Positions 1-6,796 of a stretch of 9,869 nucleotides of DNA are shown here, piece after piece (the first letter of the stretch is position 1; the number at the start of each line of letters is the position of its first letter). Origin of the DNA: an uncultured Verrucomicrobiota bacterium (GTDB taxonomy: Bacteria; Verrucomicrobiota; Kiritimatiellia; RFP12; UBA1067). The notes under the pieces were generated by a model. That model was not told the origin of the DNA, ran no database searches, and worked only from the letters and a program-made list of their open reading frames with translations. The stretch covers positions 1-9,869 of the forward strand of contig CAMZDY010000037.1 in NCBI GenBank assembly GCA_947305585.1, given 5' to 3'. The position numbers were made by a program, and so were the translations under genes.

Positions 1-1183
1 GGTATGCCGGATAAAATCCGAAAAACATGCCGACAAACGCCGAAAATCCGAAAGAGAAGACGGCCGAAGACACTTCGATCACGATCGGCCAGTGCTTGAC
101 CGCGCCGATAAGCTGGGCGATACCCACGCCCACCGCCACGCCGATTATTCCGCCCACGGTGGCGAGCACCATCGATTCCAGGAGAAACTGCGAAAGGATC
201 ATGAACGGCGTGGCACCGATGGCCATCCTGAGCCCGATCTCCTTGATGCGCTCGGTCACCGAAACGAGCATGATGTTCATGATGCCGATTCCGCCGACCA
301 AGAGCGAAATGGCCGCTACCACCGTCAACAGGACGGTCATGAGCCCCGTGACCGACCCGATGGTGTTCATGATCTCCGTGGTGTCGCGCGTCTCGAAATC
401 GTCGTCCTGGTAGTCCGCCAGTTTGTGGCGCTGGCGCAGCAGCGCGGAGATTTCCACCTTGGCCTCCTCGAGCTCGTCCATGTCATAGAGCGAGAGGTTC
501 ATCATGTTGATTGACTTGAACGCCGAGCCCTGCAACACCCGGGAAACGGTGGTGTATGGCGCCATGACCGTGTCGTCCTGGTCGTCGCCCCAATTGTTGG
601 CACCTTTGGAGGCCAGCACGCCCACCACCTTGAACGCCATGTTCTTGATCCGCATCGTCTTGCCCACCGGATCTTCGTCGCCGAAAAGGTTGGCGGCCAC
701 CGAAGTGCCGATGACGCACACTCTGGAGGCGCGGCGCTCCTCCTGGTCGTTGAAGAAACGGCCGTCCTTGATCGTCCAGTTCTTGATGTCGGGGAAGTCG
801 GTGCTCACGCCCTGCACCCGGGTGGACCAGTTCTTGTTCTGGTACATGAGCTGGCAGGAAGCGTTCACCTGGGGCGAGGCGTACTGGATCAAATGCGACA
901 GCTCCTGCTTGATGGCCGTCACGTCCTCGGCCGTCATGTTCTGTCCGCCGCCCAACCCCTGGTGCACCGCGCCGGCCTGCCGGTGCTCGGGAAACACCAT
1001 GAGGAGATTGTTGCCCATCTGGCTGATCTCCGCCACCATCATGGCGCTGGCCCCCTTGCCGATGGCCAGCACCGCGATGACCGCCGCGATACCGAAAATA
1101 ATGCCGAGACACGTCAGGAGCGAACGCGTCTTGTTGCGGAAAATGGCCAAGATCGCCACCTTGAAGATCATAGCGATGCTCAT
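1..1183 (-). CDS. macB: MacB-type ABC transporter permease (FtsX fold), 3' end outside window
   Basis: This membrane subunit carries a large periplasmic domain and couples cytoplasmic ATP hydrolysis to movements of the periplasmic adaptor. The frame opens with ATG 1183 and runs off the left edge, giving 394 residues. It has an N-terminal membrane segment (about 22-41, with the family hallmark FRNKTRSLLTCLGIIFGIAA at 15-34) and a MacB periplasmic core domain (about 45-260, including NNLLMV, TRVQGVSTDFPDIKNW, GRFFND and NWGDDQDDTVMAPYTT). The FtsX domain (about 275-394) follows, with IGIMNIMLVSVTERIKEIGLRMAIGA (299-324) and three further membrane segments. Family members are about 400-410 residues and end in a PxxKAAxLxPIEALRYE-type tail. 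The visible sequence stops at GFYPAY, so only some 12-18 residues are lost. GGGAGGT lies 6 bases before the start, and the gene overlaps the ATPase gene. Substrate unknown: MacB relatives export peptides, macrolides, siderophores or lipids. Confidence 0.95.
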   Translation of the reverse strand, partial: MSIAMIFKVAILAIFRNKTRSLLTCLGIIFGIAAVIAVLAIGKGASAMMVAEISQMGNNLLMVFPEHRQAGAVHQGLGGGQNMTAEDVTAIKQELSHLIQYASPQVNASCQLMYQNKNWSTRVQGVSTDFPDIKNWTIKDGRFFNDQEERRASRVCVIGTSVAANLFGDEDPVGKTMRIKNMAFKVVGVLASKGANNWGDDQDDTVMAPYTTVSRVLQGSAFKSINMMNLSLYDMDELEEAKVEISALLRQRHKLADYQDDDFETRDTTEIMNTIGSVTGLMTVLLTVVAAISLLVGGIGIMNIMLVSVTERIKEIGLRMAIGATPFMILSQFLLESMVLATVGGIIGVAVGVGIAQLIGAVKHWPIVIEVSSAVFSFGFSAFVGMFFGFYPAY

Positions 1184-1878
1184 GCCGGAACCTCCCGCTT
1201 GTCGTCCTTCACGAGATGGCCGTCCTTCATCAGCAGATGACGCCCGGCGAACGCGGCGATATCGTCCTCGTGCGTGACCATGACGATGGTTATGCCCTCT
1301 TTGGAAAGTTCGGTAAAGAGTTCCATGATCTCCACCGACGACTTGGTGTCGAGGTTGCCGGTGGGTTCGTCGGCGAACAGTACGGGCGGCTCGTTCATGA
1401 GCGCCCTGGCGATCGCCACACGCTGCTGCTGTCCGCCCGAAAGCTGAGCCGGCGTGTGGGTGCCGCGTCCGCCGAGTCCGACCCGCTTCAAAAGCTCCAG
1501 CGCCCGGCGCCGGCGCTGCCGGCGCGTAAGCCGGCCCATATAGAGATCGGGAAGCTCCACGTTTTCGATTGCGGTGGTGCGCGGCAAGAGATTGAAATTC
1601 TGGAACACGAACCCCAGCTTGCGGTTGCGGATGTGCGCCAACTCCTTGCGCGACCGCCCGGCCACCTCGATTCCGTCCAAGAGATAAGTGCCTTGGGTTG
1701 GCGTGTCGAGACAGCCCAGAATGTTCAGCATAGTGGATTTGCCGGAGCCCGACGCGCCCATGATGGCCACGAATTCGCCTTCGTCGATCGATAGCGACAC
1801 CCCGTCGAGCGCGCGCACCGGCTCCTCGCCTTGCGCGTAGATCTTGTAGAGGTCTCTGATCTCGATGAGATGGCTCAT
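1180..1878 (-). CDS. macB: MacB/LolD-type ABC transporter ATP-binding protein
   Basis: This is the ATPase subunit of a type VII (MacB/FtsX-fold) ABC transporter, acting at the inner face of the cytoplasmic membrane. The 232-residue protein is complete, with Walker A GASGSGKST (41-49), Q-loop VFQNFNLLP (91-99), signature LSGGQQQRVAIARAL (146-160), Walker B VLFADEPTGNLD (166-177) and switch histidine VTHEDD (201-206). DEPTGNLDT with the LSGGQQQR signature is typical of the MacB/LolD/FtsE group. E. coli MacB carries ATPase and permease in one chain; here they are separate genes, as in YknY/YknZ-type systems, so this gene equals the N-terminal half of MacB. Residues 116-125 (RLTRRQRRRR) form an unusually arginine-rich patch in the helical subdomain. 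It overlaps macA and the permease by ATGA. No clear ribosome site is seen, so translation probably depends on coupling to macA. Confidence 0.95.
   Translation of the reverse strand: MSHLIEIRDLYKIYAQGEEPVRALDGVSLSIDEGEFVAIMGASGSGKSTMLNILGCLDTPTQGTYLLDGIEVAGRSRKELAHIRNRKLGFVFQNFNLLPRTTAIENVELPDLYMGRLTRRQRRRRALELLKRVGLGGRGTHTPAQLSGGQQQRVAIARALMNEPPVLFADEPTGNLDTKSSVEIMELFTELSKEGITIVMVTHEDDIAAFAGRHLLMKDGHLVKDDKREVPA
1190..1196 (-). promoter_or_regulatory. Shine-Dalgarno of the macB-type permease
   Basis: GGGAGGT on the minus strand, 6 bases before ATG 1183, lying inside the last codons of the ATPase gene. It supports ATG 1183 as the permease start and allows initiation in addition to coupling through the ATGA overlap. 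Confidence 0.75.
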
Positions 1879-3053
1879 TGCTTGGGCGCGGGGGCGGTTC
1901 CTTTGTTCTTGCCGCGCTGCGGCGGTTTGGGCATGAAAGGATTGGAGGTTCCGGCGCTGGACTGCACGTTGCTTGTTTCGTAGCCGATCGCCACCAGCCG
2001 CCCCTCCAGCGACTCGTCCTTCACCTGCGTGAACGAAGTGTCGCTGACGCCGAATTCCGGTTGGACGGCCTCAATATCGCCATCGTCTTTCACCAGCCAG
2101 AGCTTCTTGCCGCGCAACTCCGTTTCCTTGTCCTTGGGCCGGAAACGGAACGCCGCCTGCGTAACCGCCAGCGCATCGTCGGCGCGGTCGGTCTCGATGG
2201 TCAGGGTTACCGTCATGCCGGGGAAAAGCTTCTCGTCCGTGTTCGCGGCCTCCACGATGATGGGATAGGTGACCACATTGTTGGTGGTGGAGGAGCTTAT
2301 GCGCACCTGCCGGACCACCCCGGTGAACCGGTCGCGATAGGCGTCGGCGGTGAACGATACCGTCTGCCCTTCGCGGATGGCGCCAACGTCGGCTTCCGGC
2401 ACCGAAGCTTCGATCCAGATGGTCTTCAGGTCTTCGGCGATGGTCAAAAGCCCCACCGCGTTCATGGAGGAAACCACCGTCTGGCCTTCGTCCACCGAAC
2501 GCGTTATCACCACGCCGTTCACCGGACTTGCGATCGTGCAGTAGTCGAGATTCGCCTTGGCCTGGCTGACCGACGCCTTCGACTGCTCCACCGACGCCCT
2601 GGCCGCCGCCAACTGCGCCACCGCGCTATCCCGCGCCTCGATGGCCGAATCGAGATCGGCCTCCGAACACGACAGCGACTCGCGGAGCTTCTGTTTGCGC
2701 GCAAGGGTCTTCTCCGCGTAGGCGAGCGTGGCCTCCCGCAGCATCACGTTGGCCTCGTTCTGGTGGAGCTGCGCCACGGCGCTCTCGTAGTTCGCCCGGT
2801 ACACGAGCGGATCGATTTCCGCCACCACCTGTCCGTTGGTCACCACCGAGTTGTAGTCCACGTACAATTTGACGATCTTGCCGTTTACCTGCGCGCCGAC
2901 CTCCACCTTCTTGATGGGGGTTACCGTGCCGGTGGCTTCGACCGTGGAAACGATGTCGGTGCGGCCGATGGGAGCCGTACGGTACGTCGGCATCTTCTCC
3001 TTGGGCGCGCCGAAAAGCGACAAAGCCAGCAACGATGCTACGATCTGATTCAT
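1875..3053 (-). CDS. macA: MacA-like periplasmic adaptor (membrane fusion protein) of an ABC exporter
   Basis: This periplasmic adaptor should bridge the MacB-type transporter and the TolC-like channel. The 392-residue order is typical of HlyD/MacA adaptors: a membrane-proximal strand (TYRTAPIGRTDIVSTVEATG), first lipoyl half (about 46-81, KKVEVGAQVNGKIVKLYV), an alpha-helical hairpin (about 86-168) whose tip is near SLSCSEADLD (127-135), second lipoyl half (168-205, IASPVNGVVITRSVDEGQTV), beta-barrel (209-290) and a C-terminal membrane-proximal domain (to about 360). The tail from 365 is Pro/Gly/Lys-rich and low in complexity. TIWIEASVPEADVGAIREGQ (211-230) is a strong family match. The N-terminal hydrophobic stretch is short (about 13 residues) and has no basic n-region, weak for a signal or anchor. 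It starts at ATG 3053, with a near-perfect AGGAGGT 6 bases upstream and overlaps at both ends. The substrate is unknown. Confidence 0.93.
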   Translation of the reverse strand: MNQIVASLLALSLFGAPKEKMPTYRTAPIGRTDIVSTVEATGTVTPIKKVEVGAQVNGKIVKLYVDYNSVVTNGQVVAEIDPLVYRANYESAVAQLHQNEANVMLREATLAYAEKTLARKQKLRESLSCSEADLDSAIEARDSAVAQLAAARASVEQSKASVSQAKANLDYCTIASPVNGVVITRSVDEGQTVVSSMNAVGLLTIAEDLKTIWIEASVPEADVGAIREGQTVSFTADAYRDRFTGVVRQVRISSSTTNNVVTYPIIVEAANTDEKLFPGMTVTLTIETDRADDALAVTQAAFRFRPKDKETELRGKKLWLVKDDGDIEAVQPEFGVSDTSFTQVKDESLEGRLVAIGYETSNVQSSAGTSNPFMPKPPQRGKNKGTAPAPKQ

Positions 3054-4474
3054 TGCTCCACCTCCTCGAGTTCATACACCGGATCCACGCCCAGATAGCG
3101 GTACAGACTGGACTCGGCGATCTGCTCGACATAGAAGTTCTCCACCTTGCCGCCCATGGCCGTGATCAAAGTGTTGACGGCGTCGGCATACTCCAGCTGG
3201 GTGCATTCGCCCACCATGTACTGCTGCGCGATCACGTCGAAATTCTCCTTGGCCGCCCGGTAGGTGGCGTCGGCCGACTCGCACGCCACCCTGGCGTCAT
3301 CGCGGGTGGCGATGGCGTCGGCCAGCTGTTTGGAGAGCTGCTGTTCCGCCTCGGCCACGTCCACCGCCGCCATCTCCAGCGCCACCACCGCCCGGTCGAT
3401 CGCGGTCAAATTGGAAAAACCGGAGAACAGATTCTGCGTCAGATTGGCCCCCCAGCTCCACCACCACAGGGGATCGGTCCAGTTGAGCGACCCCGAAAGC
3501 GCCACGCGCGGCATGAGATCGGCCTTGGCGGCATCCACGCTCTTGGAGGCGGCGCGCACCTTCGCCCGGGCGATTTTCATGGCGGGCGAATTGGTGCAGG
3601 CGAAATCGAAAGCCTCGTCCAAAGTGTAATCGGTGAGCGGGAAGACCCGGCGGTAGCGTTCGAGGGGATTGGCCAGCGGCTCCAGAATGTCGTCGCGGCT
3701 GGCGCGGGACGTATCAAACCCCATCGCTTTGACGAGCTGCGCCCCGGCGGTTTTCACGTTGTCGCGCCGCACCACCACCATTTCCTTGGCCTGCGCCAGA
3801 TTCTTGCGCGCCTGAAGAAGGTCGGCCCGCTGCGTTTCGCCGGCTTCCAGCCTGCGTTCGGCGCGCTCCACCTGCACCGCGTTGACGTATTCGTTGGTAT
3901 GGGCAATCTCCAGCATGGCGTCGGCGATGAGCACCCTGAAGTACGCTTCCGACACTTCCTCGAATACGTCCAGACACGATTCGAAGAGTCCGATCTCGCC
4001 GGCCACCACCCTTTCAGCCTGGGCTTGCGCCTGCGCCGCGTTGCGTCCCCAGTCCCAAACCAGCAGATCGAGCGACAGCACCGCCGACGCCTTGCCGTGG
4101 CGCGCCGGTTTGAGTCCCCCGTGGGAATGCTCCGAACTTGCGCTGTAGCCGGCCGAAACGTCGGCCGAAAGCGCATTCCAGGGCGTGCCGGAAAGAATCG
4201 GCGCATTGGCGTCGATCGCTTTCAGCGCCAGTTTAGCATCCTCCAGCTCGAAATAGCTCTTCATCACCGACGGCCGGTTGGTTATCGCCAGCAAAACCAG
4301 CTCCTCCAGCGTGCAACCGGTGAAATCCACATAGGATTCCGGCTCCTTCCGGCAATCCTCCTCCGACATCGGCGCCAACTGCTGCTGCACGCGTTTGGCG
4401 TTCTCCAACGTCTCGCACCCCAGCGCTGCGGCCAAGAGCGAAACGGCAAGATAAATATGGATTTGCTTTCTCAT
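3050..4474 (-). CDS. tolC: TolC-family outer-membrane efflux protein, probable lipoprotein
   Basis: This is the outer-membrane channel subunit of a tripartite exporter, a trimeric barrel plus periplasmic alpha-tunnel. The 474-residue protein has a basic, hydrophobic leader ending LAAALGC, so lipidation at Cys20 is likely, as in OprM-type proteins. Two outer-membrane-efflux repeats follow (about 55-260 and 284-465). Repeat one includes the strand region VLSLDLLVWDWGRNAAQAQA (132-151) and RLEAGETQRADLLQARKNLA (208-227). Repeat two includes NWTDPLWWWSWGANLTQNLFSG (331-352) and the matching helix turn VGECTQLEYADA (421-432). The two-fold internal match is the diagnostic feature of the family. Cys41 and Cys54, between leader and first repeat, could form a disulfide. 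It overlaps macA by four bases, which fits a dedicated efflux set. ATG 4474 is the only ATG in the short open stretch (a TAA lies eight codons upstream), yet no Shine-Dalgarno is visible. Confidence 0.93.
   Translation of the reverse strand: MRKQIHIYLAVSLLAAALGCETLENAKRVQQQLAPMSEEDCRKEPESYVDFTGCTLEELVLLAITNRPSVMKSYFELEDAKLALKAIDANAPILSGTPWNALSADVSAGYSASSEHSHGGLKPARHGKASAVLSLDLLVWDWGRNAAQAQAQAERVVAGEIGLFESCLDVFEEVSEAYFRVLIADAMLEIAHTNEYVNAVQVERAERRLEAGETQRADLLQARKNLAQAKEMVVVRRDNVKTAGAQLVKAMGFDTSRASRDDILEPLANPLERYRRVFPLTDYTLDEAFDFACTNSPAMKIARAKVRAASKSVDAAKADLMPRVALSGSLNWTDPLWWWSWGANLTQNLFSGFSNLTAIDRAVVALEMAAVDVAEAEQQLSKQLADAIATRDDARVACESADATYRAAKENFDVIAQQYMVGECTQLEYADAVNTLITAMGGKVENFYVEQIAESSLYRYLGVDPVYELEEVEQ
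3060..3066 (-). promoter_or_regulatory. Strong Shine-Dalgarno of the macA-like gene
   Basis: AGGAGGT on the minus strand, 6 bases before ATG 3053 and inside the 3' end of the tolC-like gene. It is the best ribosome site in the window. With an in-frame TGA seven codons upstream of the ATG, it fixes the macA start even though the encoded leader is weak. Confidence 0.8.
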
Positions 4475-4478
4475 GGCG

Positions 4479-5156
4479 TCAAATGTCGATCTTGATTATT
4501 TTGCTGATCATGAGCCACCCCAAAGCGATCAAAGCGATCGTGGCCAGCACGGAAACCGCTCCGATGGGCGACAGGAAAAAGCCGATCATCATTTCCGGCT
4601 TCAAGGCGGTCATCACCACGCCGAGAAACACCGGCATGAGCGACACGATTATGCCCTGCAGCTTGCCCTGCGCGGTAAGCGTCTTGATCTTGCGTTCGAT
4701 CTTCATCCGTCCGCGGATGGTGTCGGATATCTTGTCGAAAATCTCGGTCACGTTGCCGCCGGTTTTGCGGGCGATGAGAATGGCGGTGTTGACCAGAAGC
4801 AGATCTTCGCTGCCCACCCGCTCGGTCATGGTCTCCAGCGCCTCCTCCATCGACATGCCGACCTTGATGGACTGCACCAGGATCTGGAATTCCTCCGAAA
4901 CCGGCTTTTCCCCGTTCTCGATGACCGACTCGAACGCCTGGTTGATGGACAAGCCCGCCCGCATCGCATTGCTCATGGTGGCCAAAGCGTCGGGCAGCTG
5001 TTCGTTGAATTTGGCCCGGCGCTTGTTGTTGAGATATTTCGCCAGCGGCGATTCCCCCGGCTGCCAGGCCACGTTGAATTTCACCCCCGCCAGCAAGTAG
5101 TAGACTATGCCGGCGAACATCGCTCCGAAGAGCAGCGCTATGATCAATGCGGTCAC
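4479..5156 (-). CDS. tadB: TadB-type inner-membrane platform protein (T2SF/GspF domain), short form
   Basis: This is a polytopic inner-membrane platform subunit of a Tad system, the partner of the CpaF ATPase. The 225-residue protein has one N-terminal membrane segment (about 3-23) and a basic cytoplasmic stretch (NNKRRAKFNEQ). The T2SF domain follows with family hallmarks: LPDALATMSNAMRAGLSINQAFE (54-76), RVGSEDLLLVNTAILIARKTGGN (113-135) and IRGRMKIERKIKTLTAQGK (147-165). Two membrane segments close it (about 167-186 and 196-217). Tad B proteins are usually about 290-320 residues with more N-terminal membrane sequence, so this one is short at the front. The start is GTG at 5156, overlapping the cpaF stop as GTGA, with AAGGA 10 bases upstream; an in-frame TGA seven codons upstream excludes a longer form. 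A TadC partner, which normally follows, is absent: tolC comes next. TadB is favoured over TadC from the motif pattern. Confidence 0.85.
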   Translation of the reverse strand: MTALIIALLFGAMFAGIVYYLLAGVKFNVAWQPGESPLAKYLNNKRRAKFNEQLPDALATMSNAMRAGLSINQAFESVIENGEKPVSEEFQILVQSIKVGMSMEEALETMTERVGSEDLLLVNTAILIARKTGGNVTEIFDKISDTIRGRMKIERKIKTLTAQGKLQGIIVSLMPVFLGVVMTALKPEMMIGFFLSPIGAVSVLATIALIALGWLMISKIIKIDI

Positions 5157-6796
5157 GGTTGGAACATCCTTGGATCAATATGGATTCCACTCGCGGACAG
5201 CTGGTCGTAGAAACTGGGCATCAGACCGGTAGGTCTGAATTTACCAAGTATCCGGCCCCGCTCGTCGATTCCGGTTTGCTCGAATACGAAAAGATCCTGC
5301 ATCACTATCTGCGGGCCCTCCATGCCGGTCACTTCGCTGATGGCCATCACCTTGCGCGAACCGTCGGAAAGCCTCGCCTCGTGGATGATGATGTCCACCG
5401 CCGACGCGATCTGGTCGCGGATCGCCTTGCTTGGCAGTTCCATGCCGCTCATAAGCACCATCGTTTCCAGACGCGAGATGACGTCGCGCGGCGAATTGGC
5501 GTGCACCGTGGTGAGCGATCCGTCATGGCCGGTATTCATGGCCTGGAGCATGTCCAGCGACTCCCCGCCGCGGCATTCGCCCACGATTATGCGGTCCGGG
5601 CGCATGCGCAACGCGTTGCGCACGAGATCGCGGATCGTCACCGCGCCCTTGCCCTCGATGTTGGCCGGACGCGATTCCAGCCGAACCACATGCGGCTGCT
5701 GCAGTTTGAGTTCCGCCGCGTCCTCGATCGTCACGATGCGTTCGCGGGGCGGAATGAAGCCGGACAGCAGGTTCAAGAGCGTAGTCTTGCCCGATCCCGT
5801 TCCGCCCGCCACGATTATGTTCTTGCGCATCTCCACACACAGCTTCATAAAGTTCGCGGCCGCCTGGTTCCAGGTGCCGAAACGGATGAAGTCCTCCGTG
5901 GTCAGCGCTTCTTTGGCGAACTTGCGGATCGTGATGGTGGGACCGGACAGCGCCAACGGCGGAATGATGGCGTTCACGCGCGAACCGTCCTGCAGGCGGG
6001 CATCGACATACGGCTGGCTCTCGTCGATGCGCCGTCCGAGCGGCGCCACGATGCGCTCAATGATGGCCATCACCGAAGCTTCATCGGTGAACTGCTGCGC
6101 CGAAAGCTCCAGCTTGCCGTTCCGCTCGACGTATATCTTCTCCGGACCGTTCACCATGATTTCTGAAACCGTATCGTCCTCCAGCAGATCTTCGAGCGGC
6201 CCCAGCCGCATAGCCTCGTTGAACACGTCCTGCTCCAGAACGTCCGGATCGATCCGGTCGGGTAGCCGACCCCGGTCCATCACCTCGTCGATGATTTCCC
6301 GTATTTTCGTCCGGGCGGTGGTCTCCAGCCCATCCTTGTCCACGCCCGAGAGCGTAAGCCGCTTCAAATCGAGCCGGCGCAGCAGCTCGCGCTGGATCTG
6401 ACGCTTGATCTCGGTGTAGTAGGGATCCACCGCGCTGTTCTCCGGCTCCGGCGGCTCCTCCGGCCTCGTTTCCCGCGCCGGCTCCGGACGGTGGACGGTG
6501 TCTTCGGAGGAAGAGGATGTACTCACCCGCAGCATCACAGGGCCGATCTGCACCACCGTCGACGGCGTGAGATATACCGCGTCGGAAATAGCATCGCCGT
6601 TGACGTAGGTGCCGTTGGCGCTGCGCAGATCCTCCAGTTTCGCCGTTTCGTCGCGGATGGTCAATATGGCGTGCCGCTCCGAAACCTCCGGCGCGTCCAG
6701 CCGGATCCGGCATCCGTCGCCCCGGCCGATGACATAAAGTCCCTCGCCGAGTTCGCGGGCCTGCCGGTTGCCGTTGATAAGCGTGGTCAGAATCAT
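5153..6796 (-). CDS. cpaF: CpaF/TadA-type secretion ATPase with N-terminal FHA domain
   Basis: This cytoplasmic hexameric ATPase of the type II/IV secretion superfamily (TadA/CpaF branch) should power assembly or retraction of a Tad pilus. In 547 residues it holds: an FHA domain (about 1-92) with the phosphothreonine-binding set GRG (24-26), SERH (39-42) and NGTYVNG (61-67); a Ser/Pro/Glu-rich linker (about 93-122); the helical N-terminal CpaF region (125-200); an N-terminal PAS-like part with SEIMVNGPEKIYVER (211-225); and the RecA core. The core has Walker A GGTGSGKTT (331-339), the Walker B region RIIVGECRGGE (402-412), with glutamate at 407, and the His box HDGSLTTVHAN (424-434). All catalytic elements look intact. 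CpaF without FHA is about 450-480 residues, so the extra length is the FHA domain plus linker. ATG 6796 overlaps the cpaB stop; no strong ribosome site is seen. FHA points to control by a Ser/Thr kinase, which is not in the window. Confidence 0.95.
   Translation of the reverse strand: MILTTLINGNRQARELGEGLYVIGRGDGCRIRLDAPEVSERHAILTIRDETAKLEDLRSANGTYVNGDAISDAVYLTPSTVVQIGPVMLRVSTSSSSEDTVHRPEPARETRPEEPPEPENSAVDPYYTEIKRQIQRELLRRLDLKRLTLSGVDKDGLETTARTKIREIIDEVMDRGRLPDRIDPDVLEQDVFNEAMRLGPLEDLLEDDTVSEIMVNGPEKIYVERNGKLELSAQQFTDEASVMAIIERIVAPLGRRIDESQPYVDARLQDGSRVNAIIPPLALSGPTITIRKFAKEALTTEDFIRFGTWNQAAANFMKLCVEMRKNIIVAGGTGSGKTTLLNLLSGFIPPRERIVTIEDAAELKLQQPHVVRLESRPANIEGKGAVTIRDLVRNALRMRPDRIIVGECRGGESLDMLQAMNTGHDGSLTTVHANSPRDVISRLETMVLMSGMELPSKAIRDQIASAVDIIIHEARLSDGSRKVMAISEVTGMEGPQIVMQDLFVFEQTGIDERGRILGKFRPTGLMPSFYDQLSASGIHIDPRMFQP
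5167..5171 (-). promoter_or_regulatory. Probable Shine-Dalgarno of tadB (GTG start)
   Basis: AAGGA on the minus strand, 10 bases before the GTG at 5156 and inside the end of cpaF. The in-frame TGA just upstream leaves GTG 5156 as the only start that keeps the N-terminal membrane segment; the next in-frame ATG is residue 13, in the middle of that segment. Confidence 0.5.

Noticed and set aside
483..1112. Minus-strand open frame of 209 codons within the macB-type permease
   Set aside because: It is an out-of-frame shadow, Arg/Gly/His-rich, lying inside the permease frame, whose MacB core and FtsX motifs are unmistakable.
1500..1535. GC-rich inverted repeat as a possible terminator or attenuator
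   Set aside because: It lies within the ATPase coding sequence, encodes an arginine-rich stretch in frame, and has no following T-run on either strand.
4454..4482. Sigma70-like promoter on the minus strand: TTGACG (4477-4482), 17-base spacer, CATATT (4454-4459)
   Set aside because: It straddles the tolC-like start codon, so its transcript would begin inside tolC and lose the start. Only 9 of 12 consensus bases match, in a locally AT-richer patch. It could at most serve macA and downstream genes; start mapping would be needed.
1878..4495. Two long plus-strand open frames (1878-3098, about 406 codons; 3035-4495, about 486 codons) that almost mirror the macA-like and tolC-like genes
   Set aside because: Their products are His/Arg/Gly-rich with no recognisable domain, and they sit exactly opposite well-supported genes. 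Long antisense frames of this kind arise from GC-rich codon use in the sense strand.
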